Source of the DNA: Candidatus Aenigmatarchaeota archaeon
Lineage (GTDB): Archaea > Aenigmatarchaeota > Aenigmatarchaeia > QMZS01
DNA: 13,416 nucleotides
Assembly (NCBI GenBank): GCA_030620695.1
Contig: JAUXEA010000007.1
Span: 1-13,416, forward strand
Direction: 5' to 3'
Shown: positions 1 to 6,980 of the stretch, one piece after another
How the letters are laid out: every line of letters starts with the position of its first letter
How positions within the stretch are numbered: the stretch's first letter is position 1
Program-made: the position numbers and the translations under genes
Notes under the pieces: model-generated
What the model saw: the letters and a program-made list of their open reading frames with translations, nothing else
The model's database searches: none
Told to the model about the DNA's origin: nothing

Positions 1-1
1 T

Positions 2-673
2 GCCCCGGAAATTTATTCTTATTACCTGATTTTAAGATACTACCAGAGCCTGATAGAAAAATTTAATAAAGGCAGGAAAGATTTTAAAGAGTTCAAACTT
101 GATAAACATATTATAAAACCAATGATGGACATTTTAAAAATAATAAATTTTAGTAAGTATACAACAGATGAAAAAACCTACCTGTATATTGACAAGGAAG
201 AAATAAAACAGAAGAATATTCAGGATTTTTTATCTTGTCTGCAATATCATACTTTCTTTGAAGAATATGTTAACTCAAAGTTTATGATTGATAACTGCAA
301 AAAACCTGTAATAAATCCTATAATAATGTTAAATCCTGAAAAGAAAAAATATTTCAGGAATGGTATTGAAACTTATAGGTTAGATGGTTATATTGAATTA
401 GACGGGACTCTTGTAATAAAGGATGATGAACTGATACTGGTGGAATGTAAAAACAGCAGGAATATAACTGAAGACCATTTAATTAAATTCTGTGGTAAAG
501 CCTCGCTTATTGAAAAAATGTACGGAATAAAAACAAAGAAATTTATTTTCTCCACAGGTTTTAGATGGTCTATTTGGAAAAATATAGAAAATTACCCGAA
601 TTTAAAAGATATACAAATTTTTGATATTGATGATTTTAGAAACAATTTTAAAAGACTGGATAATTTTATTTGA
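2..673 (+). CDS. PD-(D/E)XK nuclease-like protein, 5' end outside window
   Basis: The reading frame is open from base 2 to the TGA at 671-673. The ATG at 122 is therefore probably internal, and at least 223 residues are visible. Counting from the ATG at 122, residues 88-110 hold an acidic residue in a beta-strand-rich stretch (LDGYIELDG), then a hydrophobic strand ending in VECK (E108, K110). This D-x(n)-E-x-K layout is the core of the PD-(D/E)XK nuclease fold. The following FCGKASLIEKMYG helix and the FIFSTG strand suit the rest of that fold. Family membership is inferred from the motif alone; the specific function (repair, restriction or a catalytically dead relative) cannot be told. No signal peptide or membrane segment is visible in this part. 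The next gene is on the same strand after about 155 bases. Confidence 0.6.
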   Translation, partial: APEIYSYYLILRYYQSLIEKFNKGRKDFKEFKLDKHIIKPMMDILKIINFSKYTTDEKTYLYIDKEEIKQKNIQDFLSCLQYHTFFEEYVNSKFMIDNCKKPVINPIIMLNPEKKKYFRNGIETYRLDGYIELDGTLVIKDDELILVECKNSRNITEDHLIKFCGKASLIEKMYGIKTKKFIFSTGFRWSIWKNIENYPNLKDIQIFDIDDFRNNFKRLDNFI

Positions 674-773
674 CAGGAATTTAACCAGGTAATCCGATAA
701 TCAAGTTTATTTTCTTTAATCTAAACACGGAGAGTTTAATTCCTTTATCTATTGAAACAACAAACAGTATTGG

Positions 774-825
774 ATAATGTAAGTCAAAAACGGAAATGAA
801 AAATGTCTTACCCACATTATTTTTT
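774..825 (+). terminator. Stem-loop with U-tract between nuclease-like and peptidase genes
   Basis: ATAATGT (774-780) pairs perfectly with ACATTAT (814-820). AAG (781-783) can extend the stem with CTT (807-809) past a four-base bulge. The stem runs directly into six T residues (820-825). The form is that of an intrinsic terminator for the upstream gene, and archaeal RNA polymerase also stops at T-tracts. It ends only two bases before the ATG at 828, so it could instead be a leader structure of the peptidase gene. Confidence 0.4.
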
Positions 826-827
826 AG

Positions 828-2249
828 ATGAAACTATTCATTATGGTGTCTAATAAGAAACTTTGCTTGTGTATTTTATTATCCCTCTGTTTTATATTTC
901 CTATAAACGCGGACACAATCCACAATATTTCATTCACAGATAACCTTGTTATTGTTAATTCAACATTAATCCTAAAATCCGAGGAAAAAATTGATTACTG
1001 GAGTCTAAGATTAGACCTGCCCAACAATTCAAAAATTATTGATTTAAATGATGAGCTAAATAAAATTGATTACAATTTTTCCAACTCAAAACTCAGTTTT
1101 AAAACAAACAAAAAGAGAGCAAAGAGCAGGATTGTAAATTTAGTTTTTTCAAAAGAATTAGAAGAAAAATACGGGCTGAAAACAATTAATCTAAACTTGT
1201 TCGGGTTTGAAAATGACACAACAATAGTTATATCACAAAATGTCTCTTACTTTTTTGCACCTAACTCAAAAACAGAATATGGTGAAATAATAAAAGCAAA
1301 AAAACAGGGAAGTATAAATGTAAAAATGATTTTCGGGGGGAACACTGAAAGCAAACACTATTTTACAAACTCCAACTTGAATCTGAGTTCACTTGAAAAA
1401 TATTTGTGGGTTATTGAAGGTATAACAGGTATTAAAGTTCCTGTAAAATTTGGAATAGTCCTGCTCACTGACAAAAAATACAATCTGGAACTGGAAAACT
1501 GGAGTGCAGGAACTTATAGAGGGGGGCTGATCTTTATCAGGAATAGTCTAAGTAAACCTGACAAAACAGCAACCATACTACATGAGACCACGCATGGGTT
1601 TAACTCTTTTGCTCTTGACTGGGACAACACAAATATAAGTTGGTTTGATGAGGGGGTTGCGTGCTATGTTACCACAATTATGTACAGGTTACTTAATGAA
1701 ACAAGACCGGAAATTTTTGGAGAGAAAATAAAATGGAAAGAAAAACGAGTGATTTATACTTTGGAATCGCAATATGCCCCGGAAGATTTATTTAATTATT
1801 ATAAAAATGAAAACTGGGTGCTGGAATGGTACCCCCGCAAATACTCTAAGTATAAAAGAGAATTTGGATATGCCTACTCAGAATTGTTTATCCGGGAATA
1901 TTTATCTGAAAATTGTTCTAATTTACACAAAGTTTATGCCATGTTACTCAAAATAAATAAAAGTGTTGAAAACCCGGGAGAGAGAAATAAACTAATCACA
2001 AAAATTCTCGGAAAAGAATTTAAACCCTGTTATTCCAAAAATTTAGAAGAAATAAAAAATTGTACTGCAAAACTAAACAAGATGAGTTTCAGAATTCCTA
2101 AAATCGAGGGGACAAGCATAAATTATAAAATTGAAGTTCCAAAACTTCCTGAGATTGAAGAAGAAAGTTATTTTAAATTGTTTTTAGAGACAATAGAGAG
2201 ATTCTTTAATGAAATTACTAAATATTTCCAATCCCTTTTTCAAAAATAA
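828..2249 (+). CDS. Exported zinc metallopeptidase of gluzincin (peptidase MA-like) type
   Basis: This 473 aa protein has a basic N-terminus and a hydrophobic stretch (residues 12-26) ending in PINA-D, a plausible Sec signal peptide cleaved after A28. HETTH at 252-256 gives two zinc-binding histidines and the catalytic Glu. WFDEG at 272-276 supplies the third ligand, E275, 19 residues after the second His, as in gluzincins. EFGYAY near 345-350 matches the Tyr-bearing region following the metal site. Residues 29-200 are beta-rich and look like an ectodomain. At least twelve N-x-S/T sequons (for example N33, N44, N83, N138, N224, N269, N411) suggest a glycosylated surface or secreted protein. 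The C-terminus (446-473) is an amphipathic, Phe-rich helix rather than a clear membrane anchor. ATG at 843 (MVSNKK) is an equally good start. The last 32 bases overlap the convergent uL6 gene. Substrate unknown. Confidence 0.75.
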   Translation: MKLFIMVSNKKLCLCILLSLCFIFPINADTIHNISFTDNLVIVNSTLILKSEEKIDYWSLRLDLPNNSKIIDLNDELNKIDYNFSNSKLSFKTNKKRAKSRIVNLVFSKELEEKYGLKTINLNLFGFENDTTIVISQNVSYFFAPNSKTEYGEIIKAKKQGSINVKMIFGGNTESKHYFTNSNLNLSSLEKYLWVIEGITGIKVPVKFGIVLLTDKKYNLELENWSAGTYRGGLIFIRNSLSKPDKTATILHETTHGFNSFALDWDNTNISWFDEGVACYVTTIMYRLLNETRPEIFGEKIKWKEKRVIYTLESQYAPEDLFNYYKNENWVLEWYPRKYSKYKREFGYAYSELFIREYLSENCSNLHKVYAMLLKINKSVENPGERNKLITKILGKEFKPCYSKNLEEIKNCTAKLNKMSFRIPKIEGTSINYKIEVPKLPEIEEESYFKLFLETIERFFNEITKYFQSLFQK

Positions 2250-2760
2250 AAATCCCGTCCTGAAATCTCCTCCTGTCTTTTTTGCAGAGTTTTGTGGCTC
2301 CCTCCAAACTTGCTGCTGTCTGCCCCACGATTTCCTTATTAATCCCGGTAATAGTTAGCTCATCCTTCTTTATCTCAACTTTTACATCCAAGGGAACTTT
2401 TACTTTCCTGCTTCCTTTCTGCCCAAGAAAGTTTTTGATAAAAATTTCATTTTCTTTCTGTTCTATTGAAATCGGGAAATGAGTATAAACAATTTTCAGT
2501 TTGTATTTGTATCCTGAAATAACTCCTTTAAACAGGTTTAAAATATGTGCTGTTGTTGTTCCTATCAGGGCTTTTCCTCTCTTGTTTTCCAGATTTGATG
2601 AAACTTTTATGTCTTTTTCTGATTTTTCAATTTTCAAAATATTTGCTGTTCCTTTATTATAAAAATCCCTCTCTAATTCTCCTAATTTCCCTTTAACTTT
2701 TACTTTAGAACTCTCTACAAAAACCTCTATTCCTTCCGGGATTTTAATAGTTTTTTCCAT
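2218..2760 (-). CDS. rpl6: Large ribosomal subunit protein uL6
   Basis: This 180 aa protein has the normal length and two-repeat layout of archaeal L6. The N-terminal repeat starts MEKTIKIPEGIEV and contains the KVKGKLGELERDF strand-turn. The second repeat (about 85-180) holds KVKVPLDVKVEI, and the family's C-terminal signature is present as CKKDRRRFQDGIFIF. It binds 23S rRNA near the factor-binding region of the 50S subunit. In most archaea the gene lies in the spc operon between S8 and L32e; here both neighbours are non-ribosomal, so it appears relocated or isolated. It ends with TAG inside the 3' end of the convergent peptidase gene (32-base overlap). There is no Shine-Dalgarno sequence; an AT-rich stretch around 2773-2786 on the minus strand may be the TATA element of a short-leader or leaderless transcript. 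Confidence 0.93.
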   Translation of the reverse strand: MEKTIKIPEGIEVFVESSKVKVKGKLGELERDFYNKGTANILKIEKSEKDIKVSSNLENKRGKALIGTTTAHILNLFKGVISGYKYKLKIVYTHFPISIEQKENEIFIKNFLGQKGSRKVKVPLDVKVEIKKDELTITGINKEIVGQTAASLEGATKLCKKDRRRFQDGIFIFEKGIGNI

Positions 2761-2808
2761 TAATTAAATTAAGAAATTTTTAATTAGGGGGATAAATTTC
2801 TTTTGGAA

Positions 2809-2828
2809 GTAAAAAATCTTTATTTTAC
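2809..2828 (-). terminator. Candidate terminator after zinc-ribbon gene
   Basis: Just after the TAG of the zinc-ribbon gene, the minus strand carries a 6-bp inverted repeat (GTAAAA/TTTTAC, 8-base loop) with a T6 run in its 3' part. This is weak but suitably placed for archaeal T-tract termination before the uL6 promoter region. Confidence 0.3.
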
Positions 2829-2832
2829 CCGC

Positions 2833-3174
2833 CTAATACCCCATCTCTAATCTTTCTTTTAATGTGATTTTTCCAACTACCGAAGGTACTAAATAATTAT
2901 CTAAATCTTCTTCAGGTACAAATTTAACAGGATAGGTATTAAGGAGTAAATTATTACACATTGGACAACCTCTTTCTATTATATCTCTTGGATAACTTTC
3001 ACGGTCATTAAGTATAATCACACCTCCACAGTCAAGACATTGAGCGTAGTATAATAATATTAAATCATCACCTGCTACCCCAACTAAACGACCTTTCTTT
3101 TCCAAATTTTGAAGTAAATCCAATCCATCATGGGCCTTTGAATATGGGTCTGCAACAGTAGTTTCTTCTCCCAT
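2833..3174 (-). CDS. Small zinc-ribbon protein of unknown function
   Basis: I do not recognise this 113 aa family. Two CxxC knuckles, C46-L-D-C49 and C70-P-M-C73, are 20 residues apart and each is followed by a hydrophobic strand. This is a classic zinc-ribbon spacing for binding nucleic acid or protein. The N-terminus is acidic and helical, and the C-terminus (ITLKERLEMGY) looks like a short amphipathic helix. There is no signal or membrane segment, so it is probably cytoplasmic. It lies 37 bases after the winged-helix-like gene on the same strand and is probably co-transcribed with it. A nine-codon in-frame ORF with its own GGTGA element ends one codon before the chosen ATG, so the start is open to question. 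Confidence 0.65.
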   Translation of the reverse strand: MGEETTVADPYSKAHDGLDLLQNLEKKGRLVGVAGDDLILLYYAQCLDCGGVIILNDRESYPRDIIERGCPMCNNLLLNTYPVKFVPEEDLDNYLVPSVVGKITLKERLEMGY

Positions 3175-3177
3175 AAT

Positions 3178-3207
3178 TTATATATGCTCCAATTCAGGTA
3201 ATGTCAT
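3178..3207 (-). other. Nine-codon leader ORF in frame with the zinc-ribbon gene
   Basis: ATG at 3207 begins a short ORF (MTLPELEHI, then TAA at 3180-3178) in the same frame as the zinc-ribbon gene, with only one codon (ATT) between its stop and the downstream ATG. GGTGA, which includes the stop of the preceding gene, lies four bases before this ATG and is one of the best Shine-Dalgarno matches in the window. It could be a translated leader, a remnant of an older N-terminus, or chance. Confidence 0.35.
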
Positions 3208-3211
3208 ATTA

Positions 3212-3655
3212 TCACCTACTCTCATATGTAGAAGGTGTTACTGCATACCATTCCTTTTCTACATCATTTACAATTAACATATTACCAGGCAACTCTTTTC
3301 TATTTAAAACATTACGCCCAAGATCAGATAGACTAATATTGTTTCCCCGTTGATATACTAACCCTACATCTTTGAACTTATTTAAATAATAACTAGCATC
3401 AATTGGTTTTTCACCTGTTTCTCTAGTTTTTTTCATATAATCAAAAAGTGTAAATTTTGGGCATCGCATTTCAAGAGGGACCGATGGCAGTTCTGGCGAC
3501 ATACCCCCCTCTTCAGATAGATGTTCAGGTCGAATCATTATAGCTACCTCCCTTGGAAAAAGTTTAAGTATTTTAATAACCTGTTCATTAAGAGGCATAT
3601 GTACATCTCCCAAAGAATATTCATAACTATCCCTGATTAAAGGCGTTTTTCCCAT
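3212..3655 (-). CDS. Putative winged-helix DNA-binding protein
   Basis: I do not recognise this 147 aa family. Residues about 84-118 (PIDASYYLNKFKDVGLVYQRGNNISLSDLGRNVL) have the pattern of a winged-helix domain: a recognition helix, then LVYQRGNNISL as the beta wing, then a final helix with the common LSDLGR. The N-terminal half has a helix (NEQVIKILKLF) and a proline-rich loop. There are no membrane segments. It is the first gene of a likely two-gene unit with the zinc-ribbon protein and is divergent from the glycosyltransferase gene, an arrangement common for local regulators. Four of nine arginines use CGN codons (two CGA, one CGG, one CGT), whereas glmU appears to use only AGA/AGG. This weakly suggests a different origin. 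Confidence 0.6.
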   Translation of the reverse strand: MGKTPLIRDSYEYSLGDVHMPLNEQVIKILKLFPREVAIMIRPEHLSEEGGMSPELPSVPLEMRCPKFTLFDYMKKTRETGEKPIDASYYLNKFKDVGLVYQRGNNISLSDLGRNVLNRKELPGNMLIVNDVEKEWYAVTPSTYESR

Positions 3656-3671
3656 AATTTAAATACGAAAA

Positions 3672-3681
3672 CTTTAAATAC
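3672..3681 (-). promoter_or_regulatory. TATA-box candidate for winged-helix gene
   Basis: On the minus strand GTATTTAAAG lies 16 bases before the ATG at 3655, matching the TATTTAAAG element in front of the hexosamine operon. The distance is shorter than the usual 22-25 bases to the transcription start, so either the start codon or the element may be wrong. Confidence 0.4.
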
Positions 3682-3730
3682 CCTACTTTTAAGTAAAAAT
3701 ACTGAAAAATAGTATTCAACCTGTAAAAGG

Positions 3731-3758
3731 CTTAAAGGCGGATACTATCCGAAGGATA
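3731..3758 (+). promoter_or_regulatory. TATA-like element plus triple GGATA/TATCC half-site ahead of glycosyltransferase
   Basis: CTTAAAGG (3731-3738) sits about 26 bases before 3760, as expected for an archaeal TATA element. Directly after it, GGATA-C-TATCC-GAA-GGATA (3740-3758) holds three alternating half-sites. The first two form a perfect 13-bp palindrome with flanking C and G (3739-3751); the last two form another (3746-3758). The location between TATA box and start suits a repressor operator, or two mutually exclusive RNA hairpins if transcribed. Confidence 0.4.
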
Positions 3759-3780
3759 AATGCTTTTTGAAGTTTTATTT

Positions 3781-4434
3781 ATGCCAAAGGTTATTGGTGT
3801 AATTCCAAGTTACGCTGGTGAGAAAACGATAGGACTAATTATAAGAAAATCTCTAAAATATGTTGATGAAGTTATTGTTATTGACGATAGTTTAACAAAG
3901 AACACGGGCAAAATTGCAGAGAAAGCCGGGGCAATTGTTTTTTACAACAAAGGGAACAAAGGAGTAGGATATTCAAGAAGAAGAGGAATAAAAGAGGCTT
4001 TAAAAAGAGGTGCAGATATAATTGTAACTTTGGATGATGATTTGCAACATAAACCAGAAGATATTCCAAAATTTGTTGAAAAAATAAAACAAGGGTATGA
4101 CGTGGTCATAGGAGCAAGAAATTTAAAAAAATATCCTTTTATAAAAAAGTTTGGGAATTTCTGGCTCACTTTATTGACAAACTTTATTTGTAAAACCAAA
4201 GTAAAAGATACGGAATCTGGTTACAAAGCATTTTCAAGAAAAGCGGCAGAGAAAATAGATTTAAAAGCAAATCGTTATGAGATTGAAGCAGAAATTGTTT
4301 ATGAACTTGGCAGGAATAAATTAAAATATATTTGTATAGAAATAGATTCTCCACTCTACAGAAAAGGGGTTACAATAACACAGGGGATAAAAAATTTTAT
4401 TTATATACTCAACAGGAAAATTTCTGATTTATAA
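3781..4434 (+). CDS. Family 2 glycosyltransferase, polyprenyl-phosphate sugar synthase-like
   Basis: A 217 aa GT-A fold protein that likely transfers a sugar from a nucleotide-sugar to a polyprenyl or dolichyl phosphate on the cytoplasmic membrane face. Visible elements are the IGVIPSY N-terminal strand, VIVIDDSL (32-38), the metal-binding TLDDDLQ (84-89), DTESGYKAFSRKA (143-155) and RYEIEAEIVYELG (165-178), in the order seen in DPM1-type enzymes. No transmembrane segment follows, so it is the short soluble form. It is slightly divergent: the usual YNEE is YAGE and DDGSTDNT is DDSLTKNT. ATG at 3781 was chosen because it gives the normal family N-terminus; an in-frame ATG at 3760 adds seven residues and fits the TATA element better. 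It is convergent with the UDP-GlcNAc operon, which could supply its donor (inference). Confidence 0.82.
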   Translation: MPKVIGVIPSYAGEKTIGLIIRKSLKYVDEVIVIDDSLTKNTGKIAEKAGAIVFYNKGNKGVGYSRRRGIKEALKRGADIIVTLDDDLQHKPEDIPKFVEKIKQGYDVVIGARNLKKYPFIKKFGNFWLTLLTNFICKTKVKDTESGYKAFSRKAAEKIDLKANRYEIEAEIVYELGRNKLKYICIEIDSPLYRKGVTITQGIKNFIYILNRKISDL

Positions 4435-4461
4435 TTTTATGACAAATAATTACATAACTCT

Positions 4462-5628
4462 TTAGATAATATCTTTCTTTATGATTTCTCCAGGCTTAGT
4501 TGTTTTGTTTGCACCTATTTTTCTTCCAGGGTAGATTAGAGTTCCAATTCCTGTTTTTACATTGTCTCCAATAATTGCCCCGAATTTTCTTCTTTTTGTA
4601 TCAACCAACTTATTTTTCACATTTACAAGAACATTCTTATTATCATGCCTTAAATTTGCAATAATTGTTCCAGCAGCCAAATTACAATTACTTCCTATTA
4701 TTGAGTCACCAACATAGTTTAGATGAGGTGCGTTAGAATTCTCAAAGAAAATGGAATTCTTTATTTCAGTTCCATTTCCTATGTGACAATTATCACCTAT
4801 TGAAGTACTTCCTCTTATATAGCAGTTTGGACCTATTTTGCAGTTTTTTCCAATAATAACATTGTTTTCAATATAACTTCCACTTTTTACTATTGTTCCT
4901 TCCCCTATTTGCACATTTTCACCAATATAACAATTTTCAATTTTACTTTCTATCTTTCTTTCAATATTCTTTAAAAGAAATTCATTGGCATCTAGCAGAT
5001 TCCAAGGATAGGTTAAGGGAAACCAATTTTCAGCAATTACAAATTTTAGTCCAGAAATTTTTTTTATATATTCTGTTAATTCATATTCTCCTCTTTCACT
5101 TTTCTCTATTTTAAAATCAAAAATACTTTTATTTAAAAAATAAGTCCCTGTGTTTACAAGATTAGTTTTTGGGTTTGCTGGTTTTTCTTCCAACCCAACA
5201 ACTTTATTATTTTCAATGGATATAACACCAAAATTTTCAGGATTTTTACTCTCTTTCAGCAAAATACAAGGTTCATGCACCAAAACCTTTTTTATATCCT
5301 CTTTAAAATATAAATCATCTCCATATAACACAAGAAATTTGTCTTTTAATAAATGGGCAACTGTCTTTAGTGCATCCCCAGTTCCCAAAGCTTTTATTTG
5401 CTTAACATATTTTATTTCAATGTCCTTGTATCTATTACCAAAAATATTCTCAATTAACTCACTTTTATAGCCTGTAACAATAATTACTTCTTCTGCAAGA
5501 CTATTAATCTGTTCTAAATTATGCTCTAAAATTATTTTATTTGCAACTTTTAACAAGAGTTTTGGTTTTGTCTCTGTCAATGGCAATATTCTTGTTCCAG
5601 TTCCCGCCGCCAGAATTACTGCTTGCAT
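4462..5628 (-). CDS. glmU: Bifunctional sugar-1-phosphate nucleotidylyltransferase / GlcN-1-P acetyltransferase
   Basis: This 388 aa protein has the two-domain layout of archaeal GlmU-like enzymes. Residues 1-225 are a nucleotidyltransferase: LAAGTGTRILPLTETKPK (7-23) is the nucleotide-binding signature, GTGDAL (82-87) and LYGDD (101-105) follow, and NTGTYF (159-164) lies in the sugar site. Residues 230-380 are a left-handed beta-helix of hexapeptide repeats (IGENVQIGEGTIV and similar). NAPHLNYVGDSIIG (299-312) carries the likely catalytic His302, and AAGTIIANLRHD (318-329) matches the acetyltransferase site. It would acetylate GlcN-1-P with acetyl-CoA and then form UDP-GlcNAc from UTP. The start at 5628 was chosen because MQAVILAAG is the family N-terminus; an ATG at 5664 would add 12 residues reading into the mutase gene. 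It is the last gene of the operon, one base after the mutase stop. Confidence 0.92.
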   Translation of the reverse strand: MQAVILAAGTGTRILPLTETKPKLLLKVANKIILEHNLEQINSLAEEVIIVTGYKSELIENIFGNRYKDIEIKYVKQIKALGTGDALKTVAHLLKDKFLVLYGDDLYFKEDIKKVLVHEPCILLKESKNPENFGVISIENNKVVGLEEKPANPKTNLVNTGTYFLNKSIFDFKIEKSERGEYELTEYIKKISGLKFVIAENWFPLTYPWNLLDANEFLLKNIERKIESKIENCYIGENVQIGEGTIVKSGSYIENNVIIGKNCKIGPNCYIRGSTSIGDNCHIGNGTEIKNSIFFENSNAPHLNYVGDSIIGSNCNLAAGTIIANLRHDNKNVLVNVKNKLVDTKRRKFGAIIGDNVKTGIGTLIYPGRKIGANKTTKPGEIIKKDII

Positions 5629-5629
5629 T

Positions 5630-6970
5630 TTATTTAGGAACCTTCTGTATAATTTCATTAACAAAATGCTTTAATTTTTCAAAGCCTTCTTCTGTCTTTG
5701 ATTCATATGCTATAGAAATTTTTGGCTCTGTATTGGAGGCTCTAAATAAAACCCAGGAATCATCAAAAATTATTTTGACTCCATCCAAACAATCTGTTTT
5801 ATAACCTTTTTCTTTGAACTCAAGTTTCAAATTCTCTATAAACGGAAATTTCTCTTCATCTTTTGTTTTAATCCTAATAGAATCAAAATAATAGTTTGGA
5901 ATCTCTTTATATGCTTCTGATAATTTTATTTTTTTCTTGTTTAAATATTCCAGAACTTTCAAAGTTGCCAAAGCAGCATCATCTGCCCCAAAAATTTCTC
6001 TGAAAAAATAATGACCTGAAATTTCTCCACCTACTACCGCACTTTCCTCCAAAAGTTTTTTTTGAATGAAAACATGTCCAACTCTGCAGCCTATTGGCAA
6101 TCCTTTATAATATTTAACCAATTCCTGTATTGTAAGAGAGCTTAAAGAATCATGCACAACTTTTTCTTTTTTGTTTTCTAGATAACTTTTAATTAACACA
6201 CTAAAAAACTGGTTTGGATTGAGAATGTTTCCTTTCTCATCTACCCCAACAACCCTGTCAGCATCCCCATCATAACCAAACCCACAGTCAGCTTTTAATT
6301 CAACTACCTTTTTTTGCAGAGCCTTCAAATTTTCCCTTCTTGGTTCTGGGTCTCTGTTTGGAAAATTTCCATCCAATTCACAAAACAATGAGTAATATTC
6401 TATACCAAATCGGCTCAGCAGTTTTGGGAGAACAACTGAAGCAACACCATTTCCACAATCAACAACTACCTTCATTTTTATATTTTTTACATTCACTCTA
6501 GATGATACAAAATTAATATGGTCTTCCAGAATATTTTTTCTAATAATGCAACCTTCACCTTCCATAAACTTTTCAGAATGGACTAGTTCCTTAATTTCAT
6601 TTAAACCATTTTCCAAACCAATTCCTACCCCTTCTTTGTTGTAAAGTAGGAAACCCTGATATTCCTTTGGGTTATGACTTGCAGTTATGGAAATCCCTCC
6701 ATCAAAACCATAATACCCGACTGAAAAGATTACTAGTGGAGTGGGAACAACCCCAATATCAATTACTTCAGCACCACTTTCAACCAAACCCCTAATTAAT
6801 TCCTCCTTTAAAGATCCTCCTCCTATTCTACAGTCTCTTCCAACAACAATCTTTCCAAGGTTTAATGTTGCAAAACTTTTTCCAAGTTTATAAGCAAGTT
6901 CTTCATTTATTTGAGTTTTATAAATTCCTCTTATATCATAAGCCCGGAAAATGTTTTCCTGTACTTCCAT
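5630..6970 (-). CDS. glmM: Phosphohexomutase (phosphoglucosamine mutase role, PMM/PGM-like)
   Basis: A 446 aa alpha-D-phosphohexomutase with all four domains. SITASHNP (94-101) has the phosphoserine S98. DGDADR (234-239) binds the metal. GGEISGH (314-320) is the sugar-recognition loop, and RASNTEP (410-416) binds the phosphate. Placed between glmS and glmU, it should convert GlcN-6-P to GlcN-1-P. However, GE-I-SGH resembles the phosphomannomutase/phosphoglucomutase version (GEMSGH) more than typical bacterial GlmM (GEQSGH). It may therefore be a broad-specificity enzyme that also serves mannose or glucose phosphates. It starts 10 bases after the glmS isomerase stop, and glmU starts one base after its own stop, so translation may be coupled. 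No clear Shine-Dalgarno sequence is present. The symbol reflects the operon role. Confidence 0.85.
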   Translation of the reverse strand: MEVQENIFRAYDIRGIYKTQINEELAYKLGKSFATLNLGKIVVGRDCRIGGGSLKEELIRGLVESGAEVIDIGVVPTPLVIFSVGYYGFDGGISITASHNPKEYQGFLLYNKEGVGIGLENGLNEIKELVHSEKFMEGEGCIIRKNILEDHINFVSSRVNVKNIKMKVVVDCGNGVASVVLPKLLSRFGIEYYSLFCELDGNFPNRDPEPRRENLKALQKKVVELKADCGFGYDGDADRVVGVDEKGNILNPNQFFSVLIKSYLENKKEKVVHDSLSSLTIQELVKYYKGLPIGCRVGHVFIQKKLLEESAVVGGEISGHYFFREIFGADDAALATLKVLEYLNKKKIKLSEAYKEIPNYYFDSIRIKTKDEEKFPFIENLKLEFKEKGYKTDCLDGVKIIFDDSWVLFRASNTEPKISIAYESKTEEGFEKLKHFVNEIIQKVPK

Positions 6971-6980
6971 AATTTTAATC

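Noticed and set aside
5150..5804. Plus-strand ORFs overlapping glmU and the mutase gene
   Set aside because: Antisense shadows of well-conserved enzymes with biased Phe/Ser/Leu composition.
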